This document shows positions 4,152 to 5,449 of a stretch of DNA of 5,449 nucleotides, one piece after another. The position numbers and the translations under genes are program-made. The first letter of the stretch is position 1, and every line of letters starts with the position of its first letter. This DNA comes from an uncultured euryarchaeote (GTDB lineage: Archaea; Thermoplasmatota; Thermoplasmata; UBA10834), in contig CALMQK010000127.1 of assembly GCA_937872085.1 (NCBI GenBank), positions 1-5,449 on the forward strand, in the 5' to 3' direction. The notes beneath the pieces were generated by a model that made no database searches, was not told the origin of the DNA, and saw only the letters and a program-made list of their open reading frames with translations.

Positions 4152-5449
4152 TTACTTGATCTTGTCTTCAGCCTTCTTCAGGATCTCGCGTATCTCTCTT
4201 TGAACATCGGAAGACAGTTGCTCTGGACGATACGATGAAAGAATGCGTTCTGCTTCCTCGTGTGCTCTGTCCAATATTGTCTTTCTTCCACTTGCAGCCC
4301 AGGATGCATAGGGAGTCACATCCGTCAGCCACGGCTTCCATGACTTCTTCAGGGTTTCCACAGTGGACTTTTCACCCAAGAAGTGACCTTCATGCCCGAC
4401 CTTGCGAAGCAGAGGCACTGCGAATGCCTCCTCATCAATCGGGAATCCTTCGAGCATGCTCGCCATCATCTTGAACGCCTCGACATCTATCAAAAGCTGT
4501 TCATAAGACAGGACCGTGAAGCTCTCAAGAAGGCCCGGTCCTCCGAGAAAGTCCGCTCCTGCCAAGAACATCGTCCAGGCGCTCAGAGCCTTCTCATATG
4601 CGGCCTGCGGATCTGGAACCTTTGAGCTTGACCCATGTCCGCCTGAGAAGAAGGGGAGCCTGTAGTATCTTGCCATCTGGATATGGCCGGCAGCGACAAG
4701 GTTTCCAGGAGGAAGCGCTCCCCCGAACGATCCCGTCGTTATGTCCATTGACATCGGGACAGAAGAGTAGATGACCGGCGCCCCCGGATGAGCCAGCTGG
4801 ACTATTGTGTTCACGCCGAGGACCTGAGCGTTGCCCATTAGGATTGACCCAGCAATTGATGCAGGACCGCTGGCACCGACGAGCGGCATCGTCATTATTA
4901 TCGGGGGCACTCCAGCACTGGCATATTGAATTGCTGGCTCGATCGTCTTCCCGACAATCATTGGCGAGGACACACAGTTGATTGAGGACAGGAGAGGACG
5001 CTTCCTGAGCTCCTCCCTTCCACCCAAGATCAAAGCTGCAATCTCAATCTCGATTTCGGCTTCTTCCTTCCTGTACACTCCGCCGCTCACGATATGTTTC
5101 CTAGTATTCTCGGCCGATGCTGCGAATTCATAGGCCGTGTGTGCTTGGGCTGGCACGTCAGAAGGAGTTACCATTGGAGTATGGGCGACGATCTCAGGTA
5201 TCGAGTCTATGAGACGGGCACATTCCTCGACGTCTCTCAAGAGTGCTGTTCTGCGCTTTCCCGTCTTGAAGTCCAACACTGAGGTTCCCACGCCGTCGGT
5301 GCACAAGAAATGGTGTTCCAGGTCCAGGACGAAATCCATGTCTGGAGTTCTTCCTCCTAGCTTGACCGGGCGAGCGCAATGACGCAGCCCCTCCTCGACG
5401 AGCGAGCGAGGCATTCGGGCTATCTTGGTGTCCGTCTCGACATTCGCGC
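4152..5449 (-). CDS. MttB-superfamily (trimethylamine-type) corrinoid methyltransferase, pyrrolysine-free, 5' partial
   Basis: The frame is open to the right edge; eleven sense codons precede the ATG at 5414, so that Met is internal. 431 residues are visible and by comparison with 495-residue MttB about 60 are missing. Numbering from the Met at 5414: RMPRSLVEEGL at the start, DVPAQAHTAYEF (86-97), ENTRKHI (102-108), a barrel core with MPLVGASGPASIAG (176-189), GNAQVLG (194-200), YSSVPMSMDITTG (216-228), GGHGSSSKVPDPQAAYEK (258-275), and the family tail AERILSSYRPEQL (388-400). Pyl334 of Methanosarcina MttB lies 161 residues from the C-terminus; here that is residue 259-260, a glycine-histidine in GGHGSSSK. 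There is no amber codon. Characterised pyrrolysine-free members demethylate glycine betaine, proline betaine, carnitine or related quaternary amines onto a corrinoid protein. Which one applies here cannot be read. It ends at TAA and converges with the MtmB homologue, so the two are separately transcribed. Confidence 0.9.
   Translation of the reverse strand, partial: ANVETDTKIARMPRSLVEEGLRHCARPVKLGGRTPDMDFVLDLEHHFLCTDGVGTSVLDFKTGKRRTALLRDVEECARLIDSIPEIVAHTPMVTPSDVPAQAHTAYEFAASAENTRKHIVSGGVYRKEEAEIEIEIAALILGGREELRKRPLLSSINCVSSPMIVGKTIEPAIQYASAGVPPIIMTMPLVGASGPASIAGSILMGNAQVLGVNTIVQLAHPGAPVIYSSVPMSMDITTGSFGGALPPGNLVAAGHIQMARYYRLPFFSGGHGSSSKVPDPQAAYEKALSAWTMFLAGADFLGGPGLLESFTVLSYEQLLIDVEAFKMMASMLEGFPIDEEAFAVPLLRKVGHEGHFLGEKSTVETLKKSWKPWLTDVTPYASWAASGRKTILDRAHEEAERILSSYRPEQLSSDVQREIREILKKAEDKIK

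Noticed and set aside
4152..5414. ATG at 5414 as the true start of the MttB-family protein
   Set aside because: Eleven sense codons upstream are in frame up to the window edge and read like the conserved stretch before the RMPRSLVEE motif. The family has about 70 more residues before this point.
1..5449. CRISPR array, insertion sequence or rRNA
   Set aside because: No regularly spaced repeats, no transposase-like frame with terminal inverted repeats, and no rRNA-like stretch were seen.

Overview
The window looks archaeal, with moderately high GC. Promoter candidates are TATA/BRE-like rather than -35/-10, purine-rich Shine-Dalgarno sequences precede two starts, arginine is often AGG, and the methyltransferase families present are best known from methylotrophic archaea. 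A member of Thermoplasmatota or a related uncultured lineage is my guess; the sequence cannot settle it. Two of the five stops are TAG (the surface protein and the dehydrogenase), so amber appears to be an ordinary stop here and not a pyrrolysine codon.

Layout. 2-715 (+) is the 3' end of a secreted, C-terminally membrane-anchored surface protein. 716-1042 has no gene but holds a weak terminator-like hairpin, a TATA-like box and an RNA-like set of nested and competing stems around 828-931. 1043-2200 (+) is a saccharopine-dehydrogenase-family oxidoreductase with a clear Shine-Dalgarno. 2221-2352 (-) is a 43-codon reading frame with a strong Shine-Dalgarno; its product resembles only the last ~30 residues of MttB-type methyltransferases. 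2438-2454 carries a TATA-like element readable in both directions. 2531-3904 (+) is a full-length homologue of monomethylamine methyltransferase MtmB without an amber codon. 3905-4151 is a convergent intergenic region with a tRNA-3'-end-like segment, a hairpin, and the second copy of a 16-nt repeat also found at 840-855. 4152-5449 (-) is a trimethylamine-methyltransferase (MttB) superfamily protein, also without an amber codon, whose N-terminus lies beyond the window.

How the genes may work together. MtmB and MttB proteins move a methyl group from an amine to a partner corrinoid protein. The pyrrolysine-free members of the MttB superfamily that have been characterised act on quaternary amines such as glycine betaine, proline betaine or carnitine. 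Here a pyrrolysine-free MtmB, a pyrrolysine-free MttB, an MttB-tail fragment and an amino-acid-dehydrogenase-type enzyme cluster within about 4.4 kb. This suggests, as inference, an accessory locus for demethylating and then oxidising N-methylated amines or amino acids. No corrinoid protein, corrinoid:carrier methyltransferase, reductive activase or pyl gene is in the window. The most notable item is the MtmB homologue in which the pyrrolysine position seems to be an ordinary residue.
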